Shown here one piece after another: positions 7,147-14,779 of a DNA stretch of 64,000 nt. The notes under the pieces were generated by a model. That model was not told the origin of the DNA and made no database searches. It saw nothing but the letters and a program-made list of their open reading frames with translations. The stretch is from Lachnospiraceae bacterium NE2001. Its GTDB lineage: Bacteria; Bacillota; Clostridia; Lachnospirales; Lachnospiraceae. Both the position numbers and the translations under genes were made by a program. The stretch is taken from positions 1-64,000 of the forward strand of contig FOEK01000019.1 in assembly GCA_900110635.1 (NCBI GenBank). The letters run 5' to 3'. The stretch's first letter is position 1. Each line of letters starts with the position of its first letter.

Positions 7147-8430
7147 CTAATTTCTTAAGCAACCTATCGGAACAACCATTACTCCGTCATTTCTCTTATA
7201 TGCAAACGGTGCTACACCACATAAAACCATCATGAATGCCGGATCATTCATTTTTTCACTATCGATTCGTTCCTTTAATTTCAAAAGATTGGCCGCACCT
7301 TCTTCAATCAACTTATCACCACCAAGTTTAATCTCCACAAGACCATAGCTTCCGTTTTTTAGATGTATAACAGAATCACATTCGAGACCGCTTTTATCAC
7401 GATAATGATATACGCTTCCTCCAAGTGATTCCGCATATACCCTAAGGTCTCTTACACACATATTTTCAAAAATCAGTCCCATCGTAGAAAGATCATTTAT
7501 CAAATCTTTTGGACCGATTCCCAATGCAGCTGTTGCAATAGACGGATCAACCAGATATCTTGTATCCCCAGTTCTTATGGCAGTCTTAGATCTTAGATTT
7601 GGATTCCACGCCGGAGTATCTTCTATTACAAAGATTTTCTTAAATGCTGACAGATATGACCTTAGTGTATTCTCACTAAATGGATCATTTTCATCAGTTT
7701 TAACATCATTTAAAATAGACGTAATTGATGCCTCTGACGATACGCTTCTCGAATAAGCTCTCATGATTCGTTTTGCACGTTCTGAATCCCTTTTCACATC
7801 ATCCACTCGAGAAATATCAGATTCGACAATAGAATCATAATAATCCGGGGCTTGTGCCAATGCTATTTTCTTAGTTTTTCCAATTGCTTTAGGCCAACCG
7901 CCTCTGCAAATCAAAAATGCAATGTCATCCAAACTGTGTTCACTCATTCCGTTTATCTCATGTTCTTTCGAAAACAACGCCCGTAATGAAACACTACCAT
8001 TAGAATCTCCTGATTCAAATAATGACATTGGACGCATAACCAGTGACGTTATTCTACCCGTTCCAGTATGTGAAATCTGGGAATCATCCGGAGGAACCGC
8101 TGAACCAGTCAGTATAAATTGTCCGAATTCATCTCTTTTATCCACTTCAAATCTGATAGCATCCCACAATTTAGGTGCTAATTGCCATTCATCTATCAAA
8201 TGCGGAACATCTCCTTGCAGCAACGCTGAAGGATTCAAATCCGCCATTTCCAAATATTGTTTCTTTTTTGCGGGATCTTCAATATATATACTCGATTTAG
8301 CTATATGAGCTGCTGTTGTAGTCTTCCCACACCATTTAGCTCCTTTTATCAAAACAGCACCTTTTGCTTCCAGTTTGTCCGCTAAAATTGAATCACATAT
8401 TCTTTTATAGTACTTATCCACCGTATACAT
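7147..8430 (-). CDS. AAA_14 / DUF4143 domain ATPase
   Basis: A 427-residue protein of the AAA_14-DUF4143 family. The Walker A is GAKWCGKTT (30-38), the Walker B LIDE (78-81) is followed by the family signature WQLAPKLWD, and FILTGSA (105-111) is the sensor-like segment. The C-terminal DUF4143 region ends with a degenerate PD-(D/E)XK-like core (LECDSVIHLKNGSYGLVEIK). Family members are frequent, mobile, often lineage-specific genes with no settled function. It is transcribed alone, sits in AT-rich DNA between two truncated redox genes, and is followed upstream by 23-bp tandem repeats, all consistent with recent insertion. Confidence 0.85.
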   Translation of the reverse strand: MYTVDKYYKRICDSILADKLEAKGAVLIKGAKWCGKTTTAAHIAKSSIYIEDPAKKKQYLEMADLNPSALLQGDVPHLIDEWQLAPKLWDAIRFEVDKRDEFGQFILTGSAVPPDDSQISHTGTGRITSLVMRPMSLFESGDSNGSVSLRALFSKEHEINGMSEHSLDDIAFLICRGGWPKAIGKTKKIALAQAPDYYDSIVESDISRVDDVKRDSERAKRIMRAYSRSVSSEASITSILNDVKTDENDPFSENTLRSYLSAFKKIFVIEDTPAWNPNLRSKTAIRTGDTRYLVDPSIATAALGIGPKDLINDLSTMGLIFENMCVRDLRVYAESLGGSVYHYRDKSGLECDSVIHLKNGSYGLVEIKLGGDKLIEEGAANLLKLKERIDSEKMNDPAFMMVLCGVAPFAYKRNDGVMVVPIGCLRN

Positions 8431-8478
8431 TCTCCGTTTAGATAATATTTTAATTACAGGAATATTATATTACACACT

Positions 8479-8610
8479 GATGACTTCGGCAAGTTTTTAT
8501 TGATGACTTTGGCACATTATTATTGATGACTTTGGCACATTATTATTGATGACTTTGGCACATTATTATTGATGACTTTGGCACATTATTATTGATGACT
8601 TTGGCACATT
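8479..8610. repeat. Six 23-bp direct tandem repeats
   Basis: The unit GATGACTTTGGCACATTATTATT starts at 8479, 8502, 8525, 8548, 8571 and 8594. Copies 2-5 are identical, copy 1 differs at a few positions and copy 6 is cut after 17 bases. The reverse complement, TGTGCCAAAGTCATC plus AT-rich spacer, resembles the multiple terminal repeats of IS21-like elements, but no transposase gene remains. Alternatively the units are binding sites for a DNA-binding protein. Copy number could differ between strains. Confidence 0.9.
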
Positions 8611-8622
8611 GATAAGTATCCA

Positions 8623-8773
8623 TATAAGGGAGGCGGAGTCATGACTTCCGTCTCCCCATTGAAAGGAGTGCTATCGGGGTAACGAAAGATAATTACCCCA
8701 AATGCCTAATTCAAATATGGCGTTTATTCCACATCTGAAGAATCCAGATGGAACACCCTTATATCATTTATTA
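8623..8773. other. Non-coding stretch with two inverted repeats beside the tandem repeats
   Basis: Together with the tandem repeats this fills the gap 8431-8773. It contains GGAGGCGGA / TCCGTCTCC at about 8630-8656 and GGGGTAA / TTACCCC at about 8675-8699, each able to form a hairpin. Their spacing, next to the 23-bp repeats and the cut end of the CMD gene copy, suggests the end of a decayed transposable element. No gene is supported. Confidence 0.4.
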
Positions 8774-8941
8774 TTACCACACCTCGTCAACCGAGATTGC
8801 GATTTGTTTTTTAGAATTTACATCGATTGCTGCTTCATTCCACACTTCGCCGAAAAGCACATCATCATTCAGATGTGCGAACATCGGTGCAAACTCACCT
8901 AACTGCTGCCTTCCTGCAGTCTGTACTATTTTCTCGCTCAT
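8774..8941 (-). pseudogene. Truncated second copy of the CMD-cupin gene
   Basis: From ATG 8941 (GGGAGG upstream) the protein starts MSEKIVQTAGRQQLGEFAPM and continues FAHLNDDVLFGEVWNEAAID, nearly identical to the start of the intact protein encoded at 5019-5774. After about 45 residues homology stops abruptly at 8820 and an unrelated tail leads to a stop. The cut coincides with the AT-rich repeat-bearing DNA. It is the last gene of the SDR operon, so the intact cluster probably once ended in a functional CMD protein. Confidence 0.85.
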
Positions 8942-8959
8942 GTTATTTCCTCCCATTGG

Positions 8960-9730
8960 TTACAGGAATGCTCCGTTACAAACCTGAATAACCTGTCCCT
9001 TCACATGTTTACCCATATCTGAGGCAAGGAAGAGGCAAGCGTTTGCCTGATCCATCGGATCACACTCAGGACCAGGAAAATAAACGAAATGCTTGCTGTA
9101 CTCCAGCATCTTTGCACCGCCCGGCTGCTCTCCGGCCTTGTTCGCAAGATGTGCCGGTGTCACCGTTGCTCCCGGAGCGACCGCGTTGATCCTGATATTT
9201 GTATCAATCAGTCTCATTGCAACATTTTTCGTAAGAGTATTGATTGCACCCTTTGAGGATGTATAGGATGCACCGCAAAATGGTCTGTCCCCGTTCACGG
9301 ATGAAATATTGATTATGCACCCGTCATTCTTTGGAAGGAAAACCTTCAGTGCTTCTCGGATGAAACGGAATGGTCCGAATACATTTGTCTGATATACATG
9401 CTCCAGCCACTCATCATCAGTTTCATCAATCATCTTCTGCTCTCCGATAGCAGCATTATTGATAACGATATCTAAATCACCGTAAGTCTCAAGTGCAATT
9501 TGAATTACCTTTTTTACATCATCCAAATTCTTGTTATCAGCCACAACTCCGGTGACATCAAGTCCCTGTTCTCTGATTTGCTTTACGGCTGCATCAAGCT
9601 TTTCCTGTCCCCTTGCAGTCATGACCACCTTGGCACCTTCCCTGGCAAATAACTCCGCCATAGAAAAACCCATACCGTAGCTTGCACCCGATACTATCGC
9701 CACCTTATTTTCTAACATTTTTGCCTGCAT
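8960..9730 (-). CDS. Short-chain dehydrogenase/reductase (SDR)
   Basis: Classical SDR of about 256 residues. The Rossmann glycine motif SGASYGMG, the NNAAIG segment, the catalytic Ser in NISSVNGD and the YTSSK (Tyr-x-x-x-Lys) pair are all visible. ATG 9730 is preferred: GGAGG lies 11 bases upstream, whereas the longer GTG start at 9742 falls inside that site. Family members reduce or oxidise alcohols and carbonyls with NAD(P)H in the cytosol. It overlaps the end of the DUF4405 gene by 26 bases, so it is co-transcribed in the LysR-linked redox operon. Substrate unknown. Confidence 0.9.
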   Translation of the reverse strand: MQAKMLENKVAIVSGASYGMGFSMAELFAREGAKVVMTARGQEKLDAAVKQIREQGLDVTGVVADNKNLDDVKKVIQIALETYGDLDIVINNAAIGEQKMIDETDDEWLEHVYQTNVFGPFRFIREALKVFLPKNDGCIINISSVNGDRPFCGASYTSSKGAINTLTKNVAMRLIDTNIRINAVAPGATVTPAHLANKAGEQPGGAKMLEYSKHFVYFPGPECDPMDQANACLFLASDMGKHVKGQVIQVCNGAFL

Positions 9731-10409
9731 TTTTATTTGCACCTCCTTGTGTAAAATATCTTAATCCCGTTGAAATGTAATGTGAAACAAATACAAACAA
9801 CCCCATAATCGCAAGATAATCCATCAGAAAAAATACGATTCGTTCACTCTCATCAATAAAGGCAAACATTGTAATTCCGAATAAATACTCATGCATCTGT
9901 CTTTGCGTCAGTGCATATATCCCATACACTGCAATTACCGAACCCAATATCCTAAGGAGCCACTTTACAGCAGGCTTTTTTATCGGAATCTTTTTCCCTG
10001 TCATTCCAAGGATCATCGACCAGTGAAGCCCCAGGTGGAGTGACATTAGAACAAAATTCCAATATCCACAGAGCATATGAACCTCTCTGGCAACGGATGT
10101 TCCTCCAAATTCAAGACCATTGAACAGATGTTTGGAGAGTATGATCCCGCTCACTGCCGAACCGGTCATGGTAACAAAAAGCAATGCCACCAATACCGTC
10201 TGAAATATCCTATACGCCGAATATTTCCCTTTAAAAATTCCGGCTATCCATTTGCGATTCAGGATATGATGCAGTATGAATAGCGTAAACATACATACGC
10301 CTAAAACCTCATGCGCTGTTTCACCAATCCTGGAATATCCCATTAAGAGAAGCAATATGACCGTCATCGCAAGATCGACAGTCATACGCCAGATCTGTTT
10401 TCTGCTCAT
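9705..10409 (-). CDS. DUF4405 / cytochrome b561-like integral membrane protein
   Basis: A 234-residue membrane protein with about six hydrophobic helices. Conserved histidines occur in LFILHHILN, REVHMLCGYW and LMSLHLGLHW, the arrangement expected of a di-haem b-type membrane domain (DUF4405). Such proteins may pass electrons across the membrane to partners outside. Its start overlaps the stop of the flavodoxin lipoprotein gene by ATGA and its end overlaps the SDR gene, so it lies mid-operon. The coupling to a surface flavodoxin suggests, by inference, that the two form an electron-transfer pair. Confidence 0.75.
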   Translation of the reverse strand: MSRKQIWRMTVDLAMTVILLLLMGYSRIGETAHEVLGVCMFTLFILHHILNRKWIAGIFKGKYSAYRIFQTVLVALLFVTMTGSAVSGIILSKHLFNGLEFGGTSVAREVHMLCGYWNFVLMSLHLGLHWSMILGMTGKKIPIKKPAVKWLLRILGSVIAVYGIYALTQRQMHEYLFGITMFAFIDESERIVFFLMDYLAIMGLFVFVSHYISTGLRYFTQGGANKNAGKNVRK

Positions 10410-11122
10410 TTTCCAAATCCAAGACCATCCACCCAGTCTCTCACGTCCTGTTCGGAAGAGTCCACCTTTCCGCCTCTTATGGAAAGTGCATCCTCAAATC
10501 TCACATTTGCACCCCGGGCATGCTCATTTATAGTCTGCTCCGCACTTCCCCCATTAGAGCTGCCTTCATGGGAAAGAAACGGTATGATAGTTTTACCGGT
10601 AAAGTCGTAGGAATCGAGAAAGGTATACATCGGCATAGGTATGTCATACCACCATACCGGGAAACCGAAGAACACCGTATCATATCCCGCAAGCTGCTCT
10701 TTTGTAAGTTCAACATCTATCTCCGGACGCGAGTTTTCATCCTGTTCTTTCTTAGCCCGATCCACTGTATCATCATAGTCCTCAGGATAAGCATCTTTTG
10801 CCGATACCCTGATAAGGTCGCCGCCGGTCTCATCCGCAATCCAGTTCGCCATACTGTCAAGATGTCCTGTGTAAGAGAAATACACAACCAAAATTTTGCC
10901 ATCCCCGGTGGTATTATCGCCGGCATTTGACGTCTGTGTATCCGAATGTTCTTCTGCCTGTGCTTCCTTTAAAGTTTCATCATCAGCCGATGCGCTCACC
11001 TGTGCAGTGTCATCAGATGTACCGGCATCATCCGGCTGTGTCTGATTTCCTGCGCCACAGCCTGTCATGGCGAAGATCAGAGCACAGGTCAATATCATTC
11101 CTATCCATCTTTTTATTTTCAT
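10406..11122 (-). CDS. Flavodoxin-domain lipoprotein
   Basis: About 239 residues from ATG 11122. A lipoprotein signal ends in the lipobox MTGC, followed by an Asp/Gln/Ser-rich linker to about residue 75 and then a flavodoxin domain: LVVYFSYTGHLDSMANWI (FMN phosphate loop), FFGFPVWWYDIPMPMYTF and GKTIIPFLSHEGSSNGGS. Flavodoxins carry one or two electrons on FMN and normally act in the cytosol; a membrane-anchored exported form is less usual. AAGGAGG lies 12 bases before the chosen start. The gene is coupled to the DUF4405 gene by a four-base overlap. Its cytosolic-type relative is broken at 6850-7095. Confidence 0.85.
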   Translation of the reverse strand: MKIKRWIGMILTCALIFAMTGCGAGNQTQPDDAGTSDDTAQVSASADDETLKEAQAEEHSDTQTSNAGDNTTGDGKILVVYFSYTGHLDSMANWIADETGGDLIRVSAKDAYPEDYDDTVDRAKKEQDENSRPEIDVELTKEQLAGYDTVFFGFPVWWYDIPMPMYTFLDSYDFTGKTIIPFLSHEGSSNGGSAEQTINEHARGANVRFEDALSIRGGKVDSSEQDVRDWVDGLGFGK

Positions 11123-11161
11123 ATCAAAAACGCTCCTCCTTACCGGATAATAATGCACCCC

Positions 11162-11815
11162 TTATTCAGCCAGCTCAATGCGTACATCATAGGAGCCATT
11201 TAGCGCAGCGATCTCACTAAGCGGAACCGTGATCACCCCGATGTTAACCTGATCGCCGTATTGTTCAGAAACATCCTCATCTTCGAACAGGATCGTGAAA
11301 TACGGCGCATTGATCGCATAATCAATATCCCCGTTCAACCATCCATAATGAACCTCATCCTCATTGTATGGAAGATCCTCCGTTACTCCACAGAAGTCAT
11401 GAGAGTACCTGCTTACATGCTGTGTCATGGGCAGCTTCTCAATAAAAGCCTTTGCGGTTTCGCAGTCATTCAGCACACCCGTGATCAACGTATCTCCAAA
11501 ATACATATTGATCTTTGTACCGCCCTCCATCGGCAGTCTTGTCGGCATTGCCTTATCATCCGTCTGCATATCTGCCCCGTCCCTGGCAACTCTCATCTCT
11601 GAATCTCCTTCTGTGCTCTTGCTCTGTGTATCATCAACCTGCGCAGATGCTTCTTCACTTGTATTTTTACTGCTTTGTGCCTGTGTCTGTTCCTGCGGCG
11701 CATCTGAGCCTGCATTATTGTTTCCGCAGGCAGCCAATGACAAACACAGGATACCGGCACACATCACTGCAATTATTTTCTTCATCAGCATAATTACCAT
11801 TCTCTTCCAGTTCAT
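11162..11815 (-). CDS. Cyclophilin-like fold lipoprotein
   Basis: About 217 residues from ATG 11815 (AAGGAGG five bases upstream; the longer ORF reads through the preceding gene). A signal peptide ends in LSLAACG, followed by a low-complexity Gln/Ser/Glu linker to about residue 80 and a compact beta domain: GTKINMYFGDTLITGVLND, then DLPYNEDEVHYGWLNGDIDY and a closing VPLSEIAALNGSYDVRI. This matches the bacterial cyclophilin-like fold family (Cyclophil_like2), which lacks the isomerase active-site Arg. Role unknown; it sits between two flavodoxin-type genes and probably acts at the cell surface. Confidence 0.7.
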   Translation of the reverse strand: MNWKRMVIMLMKKIIAVMCAGILCLSLAACGNNNAGSDAPQEQTQAQSSKNTSEEASAQVDDTQSKSTEGDSEMRVARDGADMQTDDKAMPTRLPMEGGTKINMYFGDTLITGVLNDCETAKAFIEKLPMTQHVSRYSHDFCGVTEDLPYNEDEVHYGWLNGDIDYAINAPYFTILFEDEDVSEQYGDQVNIGVITVPLSEIAALNGSYDVRIELAE

Positions 11816-11831
11816 AGTACCCTCCTTGCTG

Positions 11832-12350
11832 TTATAAGTTCTTGCCGAATCTGTACAATTCTTTTCTCTTCTTTTCAGACTTGTTCTGTCTTCCGTTCGC
11901 AGTAAAGATACCTGCGTTTTCCACGCCCCAGTATTCCACAATGGACTGAAAATATTCCGCGATCGCTGCCCCGTACACAAACTTACTGCCCGAACTCATG
12001 ATCAAGGCCACCTTTTTCACGTTCTTAGGAATGTCGATGGCGTAGGTGCGGTGTATAACAGCCTGAAGCTGTGCGGAAAGGGTGAAATAATATATCGGCG
12101 ATGCAAAAACAATCATATCCGAGGAAAGGATCGCCGGATAGATTTCCTGCATATCATCTTTTTGCGCACATATGCCCTTTTCTTTATTTCTGCAATATTC
12201 ACAGGCCATACAACCTCGAATGTTTTTATTGGCAACATTTACGCTTACCACTTCATGTCCTGCTTCCTTCGCTCCTTCAGCGAATGCCCTTGCCATATCC
12301 GAAGTCGGACCATCAAGATGAGGGCTTCCATTCAAAATCAGTATTTTCAC
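11832..12350 (-). CDS. Flavodoxin-family NAD(P)H-dependent oxidoreductase (FMN reductase)
   Basis: A 172-residue cytosolic protein starting with GTG (12350), preceded by GGAGG at a seven-base distance. It begins KILILNGSPHLDGPTSDMAR, the FMN phosphate-binding loop of the flavodoxin_2/FMN reductase family, and carries a cysteine group GCMACEYCRNKEKGIC typical of the iron-sulfur-flavoprotein-like subgroup. SPIYYFTLSAQLQAVIHR is the isoalloxazine-contacting segment. The start overlaps the upstream lipoprotein gene by four bases. Probably reduces FMN, quinones or disulfides; substrate not predictable. Confidence 0.87.
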   Translation of the reverse strand: MKILILNGSPHLDGPTSDMARAFAEGAKEAGHEVVSVNVANKNIRGCMACEYCRNKEKGICAQKDDMQEIYPAILSSDMIVFASPIYYFTLSAQLQAVIHRTYAIDIPKNVKKVALIMSSGSKFVYGAAIAEYFQSIVEYWGVENAGIFTANGRQNKSEKKRKELYRFGKNL

Positions 12351-12967
12351 CGTTGTGCCTCCATACTTATCGTAATTGTCACATCTCCGTTGCCAAGGAG
12401 CGCTGCCATTCCCTCATTATCCTGATCTGTGATATGTCCCAGCCTTGTATAGCTCCATGAATTGCTGCCGTAAAATACCACGATCTGATCTCCTGAATAG
12501 AGGACGATATCTCCCGCTGATGTGGTTGTCTGCGAATCGTTTCTCGGAAGATTTTTTGCGAGCGGTCCTACCTGTTCAAAACCGCCATACATGGACATTT
12601 GGATCTCAAGCGGCGCATCCTTGCACATATCCGTCAGTGCAGCGACGGATTCATTGTTCTCCCATGAAACATTTACGGCAGTACCGTTTATCTTCATTTG
12701 CATCATCTTTTCTGTATCCTCCGTTTCTGTTTCCAAGTCCTCTGTTGGGATTTGATCTTCAGTTATATTGCTTTCCGATTCTATTTCCGGTACCTCGGTT
12801 ATTCCGATTGTCTCTTCCTGTGTACTTCCTTTGCTACTAACCGCTTCAGTTGAAACAGTATTATCAACTGCTATATCAGGTTCCGGTGTGCCGGTCTTAC
12901 CGCATGCGCTGAAGACCACCGCTATAATAGAAACCACAATGAATAACGTTGTCATTTTCATCTTCAT
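12347..12967 (-). CDS. Cyclophilin-like fold lipoprotein, first gene of the operon
   Basis: About 206 residues from ATG 12967 (GGGAGG seven bases upstream). Signal peptide with VVFSACG lipobox, an acidic Glu/Thr/Ser-rich linker to about residue 90, then a cyclophilin-like domain: MKINGTAVNVSWENNESVAA, EIQMSMYGGFEQVGPLAKNL, GDIVLYSGDQIVVFYGSNSW and SYTRLGHI. These are the hallmark blocks of the family often encoded beside flavodoxins and aldo/keto reductases. It differs in sequence from the second cyclophilin-like protein at 11162. Being first after the divergent LysR promoter region, it is likely LysR-controlled. Confidence 0.78.
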   Translation of the reverse strand: MKMKMTTLFIVVSIIAVVFSACGKTGTPEPDIAVDNTVSTEAVSSKGSTQEETIGITEVPEIESESNITEDQIPTEDLETETEDTEKMMQMKINGTAVNVSWENNESVAALTDMCKDAPLEIQMSMYGGFEQVGPLAKNLPRNDSQTTTSAGDIVLYSGDQIVVFYGSNSWSYTRLGHITDQDNEGMAALLGNGDVTITISMEAQR

Positions 12968-13056
12968 AGTTCTTCCTCCCACGTGAAATCTTTCTTTTAT
13001 GAACAGTATATGTTCCACACCAAGAAATGTCCAATATCTATATTGCATTTTTAGTT

Positions 13057-13071
13057 ATTCCGTTTTAGAAT
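13057..13071. promoter_or_regulatory. Possible LysR-type operator in divergent promoter region
   Basis: The interrupted dyad ATTC-N7-GAAT lies between the divergent starts at 12967 (minus) and 13091 (plus), and fits the loose T-N11-A pattern of LysR-type sites. Position is right for autoregulation plus control of the operon. Evidence is only this motif and the layout. Confidence 0.3.
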
Positions 13072-13090
13072 ATCTATGGAGGTGTTCATT

Positions 13091-13966
13091 ATGGAAATAA
13101 GGGTACTCAGGTACTTCCTTGAGACAGCCAGGGAGGGCAATATGACAAGAGCCGCCGAGCGTCTGTTTGTCTCACAGCCCACCATGTCAAAACAGCTCAA
13201 GGAACTGGAAAAAGAGCTTGGAACCAAGCTTTTTGTCCGCTCAAATTACAGCATCCATCTGACAGAGGCAGGGATGCTTCTCAGGGAGCGTGCGGAAGAT
13301 ATTCTATCTCTGGTTGACAAAACCGAGGCTGAATTTAAATCATTGGAGGAGATAAACAGCGGCGACATCTATGTCGGGGCTCCGGAATCAGAGGCAATGG
13401 GGCTTTTTGCAGATATTGTCTGCAATTTACAGAAAAGCTATCCAAAGATCCGATGCAATATATACAGCGGCAATATGCAGGATGTTTGTGAAAAGCTCGA
13501 CAAAGGCTTGCTTGACTTTGCCATTGTGATGAACTTTGTGGATCTGAATAAATACAACTATCTCCCCATGTCCACTGAGGACAGATGGGGAGTGATCTTC
13601 CGAAGTGATGATGCTCTTTCAAAAAAGAAGACCTTTTCGATTTCTGATTTAACGGATATGCCGCTGATCTGTTCAAAACAGTGGGTAGATCAGGAATTAC
13701 CTGACTGGTTCGGTTATGGCCTTAAGGACATAAATATAGTTGCCACTTATAACCTTCCATATAACGGTGCCATCATGGCCAAAGCAGGCATAGGATACGC
13801 TGTAATGCTTGATAAACTCGTTCACACAGGTGATGGAAGCGATATCACATTTCGACCGTTAAAAGATGTTCCAAAAGCAGAAATGTATATCATTTGGAGA
13901 AAATATCAAACATTTACACCGGTGGCAGAACTTCTGATCAAAGAACTACATAAATCTTTCAAATAA
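13091..13966 (+). CDS. LysR family transcriptional regulator
   Basis: About 291 residues from ATG 13091 (GGAGG eight bases upstream; the in-frame ATG at 13076 lacks one). The N-terminal winged HTH is classical: MEIRVLRYFLETAREGNMTR, AAERLFVSQPTMSKQLKELE, KELGTKLFVR. The rest is a periplasmic-binding-protein-like effector domain (GDIYVGAPESEAMGLFADIV). It is divergent from the redox/lipoprotein operon, the usual arrangement for a LysR regulator and its target. The effector is unknown; given the target genes, a redox-active or carbonyl compound is a guess. Confidence 0.9.
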   Translation: MEIRVLRYFLETAREGNMTRAAERLFVSQPTMSKQLKELEKELGTKLFVRSNYSIHLTEAGMLLRERAEDILSLVDKTEAEFKSLEEINSGDIYVGAPESEAMGLFADIVCNLQKSYPKIRCNIYSGNMQDVCEKLDKGLLDFAIVMNFVDLNKYNYLPMSTEDRWGVIFRSDDALSKKKTFSISDLTDMPLICSKQWVDQELPDWFGYGLKDINIVATYNLPYNGAIMAKAGIGYAVMLDKLVHTGDGSDITFRPLKDVPKAEMYIIWRKYQTFTPVAELLIKELHKSFK

Positions 13967-13971
13967 TAAAG

Positions 13972-14018
13972 AAGCCCACTGCTATCTGTAATACTATACA
14001 GAAAACTGTGGGCTTGTC
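13972..14018 (+). terminator. Hairpin after the LysR gene
   Basis: AAGCCCAC (13972-13979) pairs with GTGGGCTT (14008-14015), starting just after the LysR stop codon. The loop is long and the following run TGTCATAATCC is not U-rich, so termination strength is doubtful. The rest of the gap to 14177 holds nothing I can identify. Confidence 0.45.
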
Positions 14019-14176
14019 ATAATCCTTAATTTTTCTCCGCAAAATCCAAACTCAACCATCCAATCCTTTCATATTAATCAATGTGGCATTTTTTGGAAGT
14101 GGCTCATCTATCTGTTCTATAATTTTCATTGCATAGTTTACTTGGATTATCTTCCGCTATTATTTACGGTGTATCA

Positions 14177-14683
14177 TCACCTTTTAAACGATGCCGTGGC
14201 AATTTCTCTGGTTGGCCAAAACGCACATAAATGAAGTCTTGTTATCTTACCCACAAAAGGATTGAAATTCTCAAGTAGAATCGGCAACGCTTTTTGTACC
14301 GTCGAAGCATCATCTATCATAATCGTGCAATGAGGTGTCCATGGATAGTTCTCACTAGTCTCTGTTTTTATCGCTTTCCTTACCTGCAAAAGGTCGGAAG
14401 GATTCATATCGGGTGCAGCAAATAAAACTCTCCCTCCTGCAAACATACCTATGTGACTCATATGCACAGGAATCTCTGGAAATTGATCTGTCAATTCATT
14501 CATTTCTTCGATCACTTCCTGCTCCTTATCCAGCGAAAAGCAAGCTAAGCTTATATGAAATGGTAAACCAGGTGTCTGCACTCCATTAAAGCCTTTAACC
14601 TGCAATTTCTCATACCACCCGGATAGTATTCGTTGTGATTCATCATCTAAATCTGCCATTAATGTTAAAAATTCCTCAGCCAT
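14177..14683 (-). CDS. 2'-5' RNA ligase / LigT-like 2H phosphoesterase family protein
   Basis: A 168-residue protein of the 2H phosphoesterase superfamily. Two H-x-[ST]-[hydrophobic] motifs mark the two-fold active site: HISL (about residue 43) and HCTI (about residue 118). The central FPEIPVHMSHIGMFAGGRVL matches the linking strands. Family members hydrolyse or ligate 2',3'-cyclic phosphates of RNA or nucleotides in the cytosol. AGGAG lies five bases before the ATG. It is a single gene with no evident partner. Confidence 0.82.
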   Translation of the reverse strand: MAEEFLTLMADLDDESQRILSGWYEKLQVKGFNGVQTPGLPFHISLACFSLDKEQEVIEEMNELTDQFPEIPVHMSHIGMFAGGRVLFAAPDMNPSDLLQVRKAIKTETSENYPWTPHCTIMIDDASTVQKALPILLENFNPFVGKITRLHLCAFWPTREIATASFKR

Positions 14684-14779
14684 ATTTGCTCCTAATTATT
14701 TTCCCCATAGAATTATTTATTCCGATAAAACGTACTATCACAGCAAGCCGACAAACTCGAATTTGCCGTTATTTGTTTC

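Noticed and set aside
8479-8610. Tandem repeats considered as a CRISPR array
   Set aside because: Units are contiguous 23-bp copies with no unique spacers and no cas genes nearby.
8702-8902. Plus-strand ORF starting MPNSNMAFIPHLKN near the tandem repeats
   Set aside because: Overlaps antisense to the truncated CMD gene and lacks a ribosome site at a suitable distance; no family recognised.
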